Assembly: GCA_964493075.1 (NCBI GenBank)
Contig: CAZBNU010000044.1
Span: 1-24,251 of the forward strand
Direction of reading: 5' to 3'
DNA: 24,251 nucleotides
Origin: SLFT01 sp964493075
GTDB lineage: Bacteria > Hydrogenedentota > Hydrogenedentia > Hydrogenedentales > CAITNO01
Below are positions 1 to 7,215 of the stretch, in pieces; position 1 is the stretch's first letter, and every line of letters starts with the position of its first letter. Both the position numbers and the translations under genes were made by a program. Below the pieces are notes generated by a model, which saw nothing but the letters and a program-made list of their open reading frames with translations, had not been told where the DNA came from and did not search any database.

Positions 1-429
1 GAATTGTTCGCGTCCGGCAAAGGCTTCACCGATCCGGACGAGGCGAAACGCTTTGTTGCGGAAACGGGTGTGGACTGGCTGTCCGTGGCCATTGGCAGCG
101 TTCACGGCGCCATCAGCGCCACGGCGCGGCGCGAGAAGAAACTTGAGGCGCGTCTGAGCATTGAACGGCTGGATGCGCTGAGGGAAGCCACAGGCATCCC
201 GCTGGTGCTGCATGGCGGCACGGGCATCAAAAAGGAATGCGTACTGGAATCGGTACAGCATGGAATTGCTAAAATAAACATTGCCACGGCCATCCGTCAG
301 CCCTACGAAGCGCTTATGGAAGAATCGCCGGAAGCGGCATTGGAAGCGGTGTACGAGGCGACGGTATCCGTGGTGCGTGATGATCTGGAATTAATGAATT
401 CGGTGGATATACTCAACCCCGGCAAGTAA
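1..429 (+). CDS. Class II (zinc-type) ketose-bisphosphate aldolase, C-terminal part
   Basis: The frame is open from base 1, so the gene begins outside the window and only about the last 142 codons are present. The visible part carries the class II fructose/tagatose-bisphosphate aldolase hallmarks. These are a VAIGSVHGA segment with one zinc-ligand histidine, VLHGGTGI with the second ligand histidine and phosphate-binding glycines, and KINIATAIRQPY near the phosphate site. Enzymes of this family cleave ketose (bis)phosphates to dihydroxyacetone phosphate plus an aldehyde in the cytoplasm. The isomerase gene starts 21 bases downstream and an FGGY kinase follows, so I infer that this aldolase finishes an isomerase-kinase-aldolase sugar route. 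The substrate (fructose-, tagatose- or deoxysugar-type) cannot be read from the fragment. Confidence 0.88.
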   Translation, partial: ELFASGKGFTDPDEAKRFVAETGVDWLSVAIGSVHGAISATARREKKLEARLSIERLDALREATGIPLVLHGGTGIKKECVLESVQHGIAKINIATAIRQPYEALMEESPEAALEAVYEATVSVVRDDLELMNSVDILNPGK

Positions 430-450
430 GCCGAAAGAAAGGGAATTTAC

Positions 451-1857
451 ATGAAGAAGGAGAAGAGTTGTTTCGCGGTATTTTTTGGGAACCGCGGCTT
501 TTTCCCGGCGTCGCTCCAGGCGGGTGCGCGTGCGGAAATGACGGAGGTACTGAAAAAACTGGGGCACAAGACACTGGTGCTGGATGCCAAAGCCACGCGC
601 CACGGCGCGGTGGAAACACCAGCGGAAGGGGAAGTGTATGCGAACTTCCTGCGCCGTAATGCAGGCAAGTACGACGGCGTGATCCTGTGTCTGCCCAATT
701 TCGGTGACGAGACCGGCGCAGTGGCGGCGCTCAAGGATGCAGGTGTGCCCATCCTGATACAAGCGTATCCGGATGATTTGGACAAGATGGCGCCCGAAGT
801 GCGGCGTGACGCCTTCTGTGGTAAGTTTTCCATTATGGATGTGTTCTGCCAGTACGGTCTGAAATTCACCGCGCTCAAGCCGCACACGGTCTCTCCCAGC
901 AGCCCGCGTTTTGCGGAGAACATTGATTATTTCGATCGCCTGTGCCGGGTGCATAAGGCGATGCGCACCATGACGGTTGGTGCTATTGGTGCGCGTACCA
1001 CGGCGTTCAAAACGGTGCGTATAGATGAACTTGCCTTGCAGCGGCACGGCATCACCATGGAAACCATGGATATGTCGGATGTGTTCGCCCGGATGCAGGC
1101 ACTGAAGATGTCTGAAAAGGCTGTGGTTGCCAAAGCAAAGGTGCTCCAGAACTACTCGAACTGGAAGGGCGTGCCCAAGAAATCCTTTGAGACGATCACG
1201 CGTCTCGGCGTGGTGCTGGACGCGATTGTGGACGAGTTGAAACTGGATGCGCTGGCCGTGCGTTGCTGGATCGAGATGCAGCGTCAGTATGGCATCTCCT
1301 GCTGCGTGTTGCTTAGTGAAATGAACAACCGCCATATCCCCGTCGGCTGCGAGGTGGACGTCGGCAGCGCGATTACCATGTACGCCCTGCGCAGCGCTTC
1401 GGGCAACGTGGCCAGCTGTCTCGACTGGAACAACAATTACGGCGATGACGACAACAAGTGCATTTTGTTCCACTGCGGGCCGGTGCCCCAGGCGATGATG
1501 ACCGCCAAAGGCGACATAACCGATCATGCCATCCTCGCCAATGAAGTTGGCAAAGGTTGTGCGTTTGGGTGTAATGTGGGCCGCATCAAACCGGGTGCGT
1601 TCTCCTTCGGCAATCTGATTACGGAAGAGGGCAAACTGAAGTTCTACCTCGGTGAAGCGGAATTCACCAAAGACCCGATCCCCGCGAATTTCTTCGGTTG
1701 CGCCGGTGTCGCCCAGTTCCCGGATATGCAGCACACCCTGCAAACCATTGGCCTCGCCGGACACCGCCATCACACTGCGGTAACACCGGGGCATATCGTT
1801 GCGCCCGTCCAGGAAGCCATGGAACGCTACCTCGGCTATGATGTGACGATGGTGTAG
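451..1857 (+). CDS. L-fucose/L-arabinose isomerase family protein
   Basis: A 468-residue cytoplasmic protein of the L-fucose isomerase-like superfamily, which interconverts aldoses and ketoses with a divalent metal. Recognisable blocks are FCGKFSIMDVFCQYGLKFT followed by PHTVSP, and GCEVDVGSAITMYAL. E301 and D325 are spaced 24 residues apart, the same spacing as the metal ligands E337 and D361 of E. coli FucI. A histidine-rich stretch near the C terminus (H438, H440, H441) could supply the third ligand. It is shorter than FucI (about 590 aa), as is usual for the uncharacterised COG2407-like branch. The start is chosen because AAAGGGA lies just upstream of the ATG. It is probably co-transcribed with the aldolase 21 bases upstream. 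The true sugar is unknown; L-fucose, L-rhamnose-like or pentose substrates are all possible. Confidence 0.85.
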   Translation: MKKEKSCFAVFFGNRGFFPASLQAGARAEMTEVLKKLGHKTLVLDAKATRHGAVETPAEGEVYANFLRRNAGKYDGVILCLPNFGDETGAVAALKDAGVPILIQAYPDDLDKMAPEVRRDAFCGKFSIMDVFCQYGLKFTALKPHTVSPSSPRFAENIDYFDRLCRVHKAMRTMTVGAIGARTTAFKTVRIDELALQRHGITMETMDMSDVFARMQALKMSEKAVVAKAKVLQNYSNWKGVPKKSFETITRLGVVLDAIVDELKLDALAVRCWIEMQRQYGISCCVLLSEMNNRHIPVGCEVDVGSAITMYALRSASGNVASCLDWNNNYGDDDNKCILFHCGPVPQAMMTAKGDITDHAILANEVGKGCAFGCNVGRIKPGAFSFGNLITEEGKLKFYLGEAEFTKDPIPANFFGCAGVAQFPDMQHTLQTIGLAGHRHHTAVTPGHIVAPVQEAMERYLGYDVTMV

Positions 1858-1871
1858 TAACAGATTAGTTT

Positions 1872-1910
1872 CGTCGGACGCTGTCGGACACTGTCTGACG
1901 GCGTCCGACG
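1872..1910. repeat. 39-bp near-perfect palindrome after the isomerase gene
   Basis: The outer arms CGTCGGACGC (1872-1881) and GCGTCCGACG (1901-1910) are perfect complements. The inner arms GTCGGACA (1883-1890) and TGTCTGAC (1892-1899) match at all but one position, around a central C at 1891. T1882 and G1900 would form a wobble pair in RNA. The transcript would fold into a strong hairpin 15 bases after the isomerase stop. No T-run follows, so it is not a standard intrinsic terminator. It could be a mobile palindromic unit, an mRNA 3'-end stabiliser or a protein-binding site. Confidence 0.8.
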
Positions 1911-1975
1911 TAATCATTTGATCCCTGTTCTTAATAGAAGGTATGTTACAATAGAAACAGATAGAAGGTGGGCAG

Positions 1976-1981
1976 TATAAT
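1976..1981 (+). promoter_or_regulatory. Possible -10 box for the nucleotidyltransferase module
   Basis: A consensus TATAAT lies 28 bases before the ATG at 2009, which would leave a short leader including the GAGG at 1997-2000. No good -35 hexamer is found 16-18 bases upstream. An alternative extended -10, TGTTACAAT, sits at 1944-1952. The motif ATAGAAGGT occurs twice (1934-1942 and 1961-1969) and could be an operator. Weak evidence only. Confidence 0.3.
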
Positions 1982-2008
1982 TTTTAGTTAATGTTTGAGG
2001 ATGAAATA

Positions 2009-2206
2009 ATGTCCGATTTTATTGAAGCCTATAAGGCTATTGGCGATGAGGAAGAAGACTTTGATATAGCGTTCTGGCAGGCACAGGGCGATGAGGCCAT
2101 TTTTGACGCGACGATGCAATTGATTCTGGATGCGGCACTTATAAGGAACGGCTATGCTGAAGAACCGCGACTGGATAGAACTGTTGAGTCTTATCAACGC
2201 CTCTAA
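2009..2206 (+). CDS. Small acidic protein, partner of the nucleotidyltransferase
   Basis: A 65-residue acidic protein. An in-frame ATG exists at 1991, but the ATG at 2009 is preferred because GAGG (1997-2000) is 8 bases before it. Residues around DIAFWQAQGDEAIFDA and the C-terminal RLDRTVESYQRL resemble, from memory, small hypothetical proteins encoded directly before MNT-type nucleotidyltransferases. It has no signal peptide, membrane segment or DNA-binding motif that I can recognise. Its last 53 bases overlap the start of the nucleotidyltransferase gene in another frame, implying coupled translation. By position it would be the antidote or accessory half of a toxin-antitoxin-like pair. That is inference; the biochemical role is unknown. 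Confidence 0.72.
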   Translation: MSDFIEAYKAIGDEEEDFDIAFWQAQGDEAIFDATMQLILDAALIRNGYAEEPRLDRTVESYQRL

Positions 2207-2603
2207 CATCCGGTATCTGGTGGTAGGCGGATATGCCGTCATGAAATATACGGAACCACGCTTCACCAAAGATCTGGATTTATGGGTGGCTACAGACGAT
2301 GACAATGCACATGCGCTTTATCACGCACTAAAAGAATTTGGGGCACCATTGGTCGGGTTGACTGAGAGAGATTTCAGCGCTCCGGGATATTTTTATCAGA
2401 TGGGGCGTCCTCCATTGCGTGTTGATATTATGATGTCCATTCCCGGCATCGAATTTGAAGAAGCATGGAAACGACGTGAGGAAACAACTATTGCCGGTCA
2501 TGTAATCCCCTTCATATCACGACATGATTTAATTAAAGCCAAAGAGGCCAGCGGACGCCCCCAAGACTTGATTGATGTGGATAACCTTAAAAAGCCTCAG
2601 TAA
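2154..2603 (+). CDS. MNT-type nucleotidyltransferase (AbiEii/DUF6036-like)
   Basis: A 149-residue minimal nucleotidyltransferase of the DNA polymerase beta superfamily. The catalytic pattern is complete: G25-G26 in YLVVGGYAV, D40 and D42 in TKDLDLW, and a third carboxylate D91 in PPLRVDIMM. The C-terminal segment SGRPQDLIDVDNL matches the end of AbiEii-like/DUF6036 proteins. Such enzymes transfer nucleotides to protein or tRNA and often act in toxin-antitoxin or phage-defence pairs. The start ATG has AAGGA at 2143-2147. It cannot be moved downstream without losing the N-terminal helix and strand before the GG motif, so the 53-base overlap with the preceding gene is real. No HEPN partner is visible, unlike classical MNT-HEPN modules. 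The target is unknown. Confidence 0.82.
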   Translation: MLKNRDWIELLSLINASNIRYLVVGGYAVMKYTEPRFTKDLDLWVATDDDNAHALYHALKEFGAPLVGLTERDFSAPGYFYQMGRPPLRVDIMMSIPGIEFEEAWKRREETTIAGHVIPFISRHDLIKAKEASGRPQDLIDVDNLKKPQ

Positions 2604-2662
2604 TAATGCCCTGCGCGTTTGCTCCACATATTGTGAAGTTATAATAGAGGAGACTGTTCTTT

Positions 2663-4168
2663 TTGAGCCTTCTTGGCATTGACATCGGCACCACCGGTTG
2701 CAAGGTGGGTGCGTTTTCTGTGGAGGGGAAACGGTTGGCGTTGGCGTATCGCGAGTATCCCACGCTGCATCCTGCGCCGGGCTGGGCGGAGCTAGACAGC
2801 CGTGTTGTGATGACGCAACTTGAGGAGGCAATACAGGAGGCTGCCGCAGCAACCCATGCCGACCCGGTAACGGCGCTTTGCGTCAGCGCCATGGGCGAGG
2901 CCATGACGCCGGTATCCGAACAAGGCGAGATACTCGGCAATGCCATTCTTGGCGGTGATTTGCGCGGTGCGGAACATGCCGAGCGCATGAAAGCGGAAAT
3001 CGGGGAGGAGGCGTTTTATCTGATTAACCCGAACATCCTCGCGCCGAATTATTCGCTGCCGAAGTTGTTATGGTTGCGTGAACATCAGCCGGAACTTTAC
3101 AACAGTGCGTGGAAGTTTATGCTGTGGGGCGAACTGGCAACCTTTCTGTTCGGCGGTGAGGCGGTAACCAGTTATTCCCACGCGAACCGCACGCTGCTTT
3201 TCGATATTGAACAGGAGGACTGGTCGGACAGCCTGCTCGACTGGGCAAACATTCCAAGGGATAAACTGTCCCGTACCGCCATGAGCGGGGCGATTGTGGG
3301 CGAGATATCAACCCAAAAGGCTGCCGTGCTTGGTCTTCCCAAAGGCGTCAAGATGGTGCTGGGCGGCCATGACCAGTGTCTGAACGCGCTGGGCGCAGGC
3401 ATCATCAGCAGCGGCAAGGCGGTCTGCGGTATCGGCACCATTGAATGCATCACGCCGGTTTTTGATTTTATGCCTGATGCAGCGCCCATGCTCGCTATGG
3501 GATTAAGCATTGAACATCATGTGCTGCCCGGTCTGTATATGTCGTTTATCTACAATCAGAGCGGCGTGTTGCTGAAATGGTTCCGGGACACCTTTGCCGC
3601 AGCAGACGCACAGGTGCTCGGGCCGGATGCTGATATTTACGAGGCGCTGCTTGCGGAACTGCCGGAAGCGCCTACGGGTATGCTGGTACTCCCCCACTTC
3701 GAGATCACCGGCGCACCGGGGTATATCGCCGATTCGGCAGGGGTCATTGCAGGTCTGAAGACAAGCACCAGTCGCGGCGACATCCTCAAGGCGATTATTG
3801 AAGGGACTACGTATTATTTCCTCGACAGCATTCACGCTTTCACCGACATGGGCATAGACACCTCGGAGTTTATCGCCACAGGTGGTCCGGCAAAGTCCGA
3901 TGCCATCCTGCAAATCAAGGCAGATATTTTCGGTGCGCCTTTTGTACGCCTGACGAACACCGAATGTGGCATCGCTGGCGCAGCCATGCTCGCAGGGATT
4001 GCTACCGGCCTTTTCAAAGATGCTGCCGAAGCGGCGGCGCTGTTTGTGGCTCGGGAACGCGTCTTTGATCCTGATCCGGTACGCCACGGGCACTACAAGG
4101 AAATTTATCAGCGATATGCCCAACTGTATCCTGCACTGAAAGAATTGCTCAGGGGAATGCGCGGTTAA
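2663..4168 (+). CDS. FGGY-family carbohydrate kinase
   Basis: A 501-residue cytoplasmic kinase with the full FGGY fold. GIDIGTTGCK at the N terminus is the phosphate-1 motif, and WAELD follows as in xylulokinases. D237 in LGGHDQCLNALGAG matches the catalytic base position (D233 in E. coli XylB). The C-terminal ATP-binding part shows ATGGPAKSDAILQIKADIFG and CGIAGAAMLAG. The family phosphorylates sugars such as xylulose, fuculose, rhamnulose or glycerol using ATP. The start is a TTG with GAGGAG at 2647-2652, ten bases upstream; no better ATG keeps the N-terminal motif. With the isomerase and class II aldolase upstream it likely phosphorylates the ketose product. The exact sugar is not readable from sequence. 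Confidence 0.9.
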   Translation: MSLLGIDIGTTGCKVGAFSVEGKRLALAYREYPTLHPAPGWAELDSRVVMTQLEEAIQEAAAATHADPVTALCVSAMGEAMTPVSEQGEILGNAILGGDLRGAEHAERMKAEIGEEAFYLINPNILAPNYSLPKLLWLREHQPELYNSAWKFMLWGELATFLFGGEAVTSYSHANRTLLFDIEQEDWSDSLLDWANIPRDKLSRTAMSGAIVGEISTQKAAVLGLPKGVKMVLGGHDQCLNALGAGIISSGKAVCGIGTIECITPVFDFMPDAAPMLAMGLSIEHHVLPGLYMSFIYNQSGVLLKWFRDTFAAADAQVLGPDADIYEALLAELPEAPTGMLVLPHFEITGAPGYIADSAGVIAGLKTSTSRGDILKAIIEGTTYYFLDSIHAFTDMGIDTSEFIATGGPAKSDAILQIKADIFGAPFVRLTNTECGIAGAAMLAGIATGLFKDAAEAAALFVARERVFDPDPVRHGHYKEIYQRYAQLYPALKELLRGMRG

Positions 4169-4192
4169 TCTTTATTGGTAGGTGTCTTTATT

Positions 4193-4222
4193 TTGACGGA
4201 AGCCGCCCGAATGTACTACTGT
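4193..4222 (+). promoter_or_regulatory. Possible promoter before the GH38 gene
   Basis: TTGACG (4193-4198) and TACTGT (4217-4222) are 18 bases apart in the 126-base gap between the kinase and the mannosidase. The -35 is good, the -10 poor. It suggests that the mannosidase may have its own promoter. Confidence 0.25.
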
Positions 4223-4294
4223 ATGGCACTTCCTTTTGTCGCATCTACTGTGTACGTATCAACCCCTGAAAAATAAAAATCCAAGGAAAATTAC

Positions 4295-6943
4295 ATGAAA
4301 GCCTATTACTGCGTCGGCACCCACTGGGATCGTGAATGGTACGAGCCGTTCCAGGAATTCCGCATGTGGCTGGTGGAACTGATTGACGAGGTCATGGACC
4401 TGATGGAGCAGGATCCGGAATACAAGTCTTTCCACCTGGATGGGCAGACCATCATGCTGGAGGATTATCTTGAAATCCGTCCCGACCAGAAAGACCGGCT
4501 CCTGAAACACCTCAAGGCGCGTCGCCTCTTTGCGGGGCCCTGGTACAATTTGCCGGACGAGTGGCTTGTGTCCGGTGAGAGCATGGTGCGCAACCTGATG
4601 CGCGGCTTCCGTATCTGTCGTGAAATGGGCATCCCACCACTGGACTTTGCCTATACGCCTGACCAGTTTGGTCATATTGCGGCGCTGCCCATGCTTATGA
4701 GCGGATTCGGTCTGAAGACTGGCATTGTCTGGCGTGGCACGCAGGACGAAAACTACCCTGCCCAGTTTGTCTGGGTCGGTCCGGACGGCAGCCGCATGGT
4801 CTATTTGAAACTGGTGGACAAGGGCAGTTACGCGCCCTTCGATTTCCTCGCACGGCGTCCTATCAAGGAGGCCGGTTTCAGTGACGCCTCGTTCAAGGAA
4901 CACTTTGAAACCTATTTCGCCGAGGAAAAAGCCCGCGGCGCCGCGCCGGTGGTGCTGCTGCTGGACGCCATTGATCACCAGCGTCCTGATCCGGAAATGC
5001 CGCGTCTGTTCCGGGAACTGCAGGATCGGTATCCCGATGTTGAATTTATCTGGGGCGGTCTTGAAGACTATGGGCACGAACTGTGGAAGCATGTGGATAA
5101 ATTCCCCGAACGTTCTGGCGAACTGCGTGAACCTGCCCGGGACAGCAAGCGCATTGGTCAGTATCTCATCGTGCATACCATCTCGTCGCGGCTCGACATC
5201 AAGCAGCGCAACGACCAATGTCAGGCGCTGCTGGAGAAATGGTGCGAACCGTATATGCTCTTTGCGGCCATGGAAGGCGGCGCTACCCATCGCAGTTATC
5301 TGGACAAGGCGTGGGAATACCTGCTCCGGAATCATCCCCACGATTCGATTTGCGGGTGCAGCATTGACCAGGTGCATCGCGACATGCACTATCGTTTTGA
5401 CCAGTGTGCGCTTATTGGCGACGGCATAAACCGTCGTGCCATGGCGAAACTTGCAGCAGCCACATCGGCCAATGACGACTGGCAGCACATTGCGGTGCAT
5501 AATCCGCTGCCCACGTCGCGCAAGGGCGTGTTTGATGTTACCCTGTACTTCCCCTCAAATTACGGTGAAAAAACAGGACAAATTTACCATGATGGTCTGG
5601 CGACAGGCGAACGCTACAACAAGTTCCATCTAGTGGACGGACAGGGCAACCGCCTTGCTTATCAGCACCGTTTCGTGGAACGGGGCATCGAATGTAAACG
5701 TCTGGATGCCATTGGCCGTGAGACGACAGTAGGTGGCGACCTCTATCATCTGGCCGTGGAACTGGACGTGCCGTCCTGCGGCATGACGGGCTTCACCATT
5801 GAAGGCACGGACGATGCCACGCGCACCTTCGGCAGCATGCTGACAGGCCCCCTGTCCGCCTCGAATGGCCTCGTGGAGGTCAGTGTCAGTCCATGCGGCG
5901 CCGTGTCCATCAAGGGCAGCGACAGCCCCGAATTCAACGATCTGTTTCTTTATGAAGACGTGGGCGACTGCGGCGACGGCTGGACGCGGGGCATTCCGCT
6001 CAACGATATTCTGTTCCGCACCCACGGCAGCACGGTCACCACGGGTATCGAAGAAAACGGGCCGGTGCGCACCACGTTCCGCATTGAACGCACGCTGCTG
6101 CTGCCCCGCCGTCTCGACCCCCAGACCAAAGGCCGCAGCAAAGATCGGGTCGCCGTGGAAATTACGGATTTCATCAGCATGGAAAAACACAGCCCTGTGG
6201 TAAAGGTGAAAACAATCATCAACAACACAGCCGGGGACCATCGCCTGCGCGTGCTGTTCCCCACGGAACGCAACACCGACGTATCCTTTGCGGAAACGCC
6301 TTATGCTATTGTGGAACGGGACATTCCAATTCCCGCCGAAAGCGCCTTGTGGCAGGAACGTATCAATGAGGAAAAGGCGTTCTCTTCTTTCTTCGGCATT
6401 CATGATAAAGAGGGCGGGTTGGCGGTGCTGAATCCTGCGGGACTGCATGAGTACGCTGTTCTGGATAGCCCGAAACGAGAACTCGCTTTTACGCTGTTGC
6501 GTGCTTTCCGCAAGACCGTAAGCAAGCCGGAGGAACGGGACGGACAACTGCCCGGCGTGTATACCCTTGAGTACGGACTGTTGCCTTTTGCGGGTACACC
6601 GGACCTGGTGCAACTCTCGCAACTCGTCGCGTCCATGCAGACCCCAATACGCACCCACGCCGCCAGTACGCCTGTTGCAACAAAGTCATTCCTGACCCTG
6701 CAGCACAGTAATGCGGTGGTCACCGCCATCAAAGCCGCCGAAGATGGCGCTGGCGGCATCATCCGGTTCTGGAACCCCACCGACGAACCTGTTGCCGAAG
6801 GATTCAAACTCGACCGCCCCATCAAGACAGCGGCAGTATGCAACCTGAACGAAGAATGGAAAGAGCCTGTAACGCTGGGTGAAGAGTTTGTTCCGGTAAC
6901 TATCCCTGCACGTGGGTTATGCACAGTACGGTTTACGTGGTGA
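4295..6943 (+). CDS. Glycoside hydrolase family 38 alpha-mannosidase
   Basis: An 882-residue enzyme of normal length for bacterial GH38 (E. coli MngB is about 877 aa). The zinc site and catalytic residues are present. H10 and D12 lie in THWDREWY, D123 (nucleophile and zinc ligand) in TPDQFGHIAALP, and H349 in NHPHDSICGCS. The GPWYNLPDEWL motif is also typical. Family members hydrolyse alpha-mannosides, from mannosylglycerate to N-glycan or bacterial mannans, with retention. There is no signal peptide, so it works in the cytoplasm on imported oligosaccharides. The central and C-terminal beta-sandwich domains (about residues 390-880) are present without interruption. AAGGA precedes the ATG. It follows the FGGY kinase by 126 bases and probably feeds the same sugar route; the substrate is inferred only. 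Confidence 0.93.
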   Translation: MKAYYCVGTHWDREWYEPFQEFRMWLVELIDEVMDLMEQDPEYKSFHLDGQTIMLEDYLEIRPDQKDRLLKHLKARRLFAGPWYNLPDEWLVSGESMVRNLMRGFRICREMGIPPLDFAYTPDQFGHIAALPMLMSGFGLKTGIVWRGTQDENYPAQFVWVGPDGSRMVYLKLVDKGSYAPFDFLARRPIKEAGFSDASFKEHFETYFAEEKARGAAPVVLLLDAIDHQRPDPEMPRLFRELQDRYPDVEFIWGGLEDYGHELWKHVDKFPERSGELREPARDSKRIGQYLIVHTISSRLDIKQRNDQCQALLEKWCEPYMLFAAMEGGATHRSYLDKAWEYLLRNHPHDSICGCSIDQVHRDMHYRFDQCALIGDGINRRAMAKLAAATSANDDWQHIAVHNPLPTSRKGVFDVTLYFPSNYGEKTGQIYHDGLATGERYNKFHLVDGQGNRLAYQHRFVERGIECKRLDAIGRETTVGGDLYHLAVELDVPSCGMTGFTIEGTDDATRTFGSMLTGPLSASNGLVEVSVSPCGAVSIKGSDSPEFNDLFLYEDVGDCGDGWTRGIPLNDILFRTHGSTVTTGIEENGPVRTTFRIERTLLLPRRLDPQTKGRSKDRVAVEITDFISMEKHSPVVKVKTIINNTAGDHRLRVLFPTERNTDVSFAETPYAIVERDIPIPAESALWQERINEEKAFSSFFGIHDKEGGLAVLNPAGLHEYAVLDSPKRELAFTLLRAFRKTVSKPEERDGQLPGVYTLEYGLLPFAGTPDLVQLSQLVASMQTPIRTHAASTPVATKSFLTLQHSNAVVTAIKAAEDGAGGIIRFWNPTDEPVAEGFKLDRPIKTAAVCNLNEEWKEPVTLGEEFVPVTIPARGLCTVRFTW

Positions 6944-6958
6944 AAAATTTTATGTAGA

Positions 6959-7030
6959 TCAAAAATAGCCGCCGTGATCAATTCGGGATTCTATATGTGC
7001 TTCAATAGCCTCACGGATGTTGGCGCGATG
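6959..7030 (-). pseudogene. Relic of a HicB-type antitoxin C terminus
   Basis: On the minus strand a 23-codon open stretch ends at a TGA (6959-6961) and is preceded in frame by a TAG at 7031-7033. It reads RANIREAIEAHIES, which fits the helix that ends the HicB/UPF0150 fold (consensus close to NIREAIExYLES). No start codon, no N-terminal HicB strands and no HicA toxin are found nearby, so I interpret it as a decayed fragment. The match is short, so chance similarity is possible. Confidence 0.42.
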
Positions 7031-7080
7031 CTACCGGGGGTATCGCTTCTCTCAACACACCTTCTTATTGTGTATCGTAA

Positions 7081-7114
7081 AAGGTGGGTTCCGCTACGCT
7101 TCACCCAGCCTACA
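7081..7114. repeat. Dispersed 34-bp imperfect palindrome, copy 1
   Basis: This segment starts AAGGTGGGTT and ends CCTACA. It matches 21744-21777 in the same orientation at 28 of 34 positions. Each copy is itself an imperfect inverted repeat (GGTGGGTT against the ACCCA/CCTAC side). It resembles the REP-like GTGGGTTTCGC...CCACCCTAC units scattered in many environmental genomes. The rest of the 272-base gap 6944-7215 holds the HicB-like relic and a promoter. Confidence 0.7.
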
Positions 7115-7137
7115 ATTCCTTGTTTATGGGTGGATGC

Positions 7138-7166
7138 TTGACTTTTGCGTATTTATGTTACACAAT
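7138..7166 (+). promoter_or_regulatory. Likely sigma-70-type promoter for the helicase
   Basis: TTGACT (7138-7143) and CACAAT (7161-7166) are separated by 17 bases and lie 50 bases before the helicase ATG. AAGGGA (7197-7202) follows as a rather distant ribosome binding site. Confidence 0.45.
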
Positions 7167-7215
7167 GCGCTTCTTATTGCCGTAAATCTATGCCACAAGG
7201 GAAAATTGCTGATTC

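Noticed and set aside
391..1917. Long (508-codon) open frame on the minus strand opposite the isomerase
   Set aside because: It mirrors a clear isomerase gene with conserved metal ligands, has no family motif, and is rich in His/Arg as antisense frames of GC-rich genes are.
2640..2645. Perfect TATAAT just before the FGGY kinase
   Set aside because: Transcription would begin around 2651, inside the GAGGAG ribosome binding site at 2647-2652, so it is unlikely to serve the kinase gene.
4259..5500. 413-codon minus-strand frame opposite the GH38 gene (and a 342-codon one at 5630-6658)
   Set aside because: Antisense shadows of a well-supported mannosidase; no ribosome binding site and no recognisable domain.
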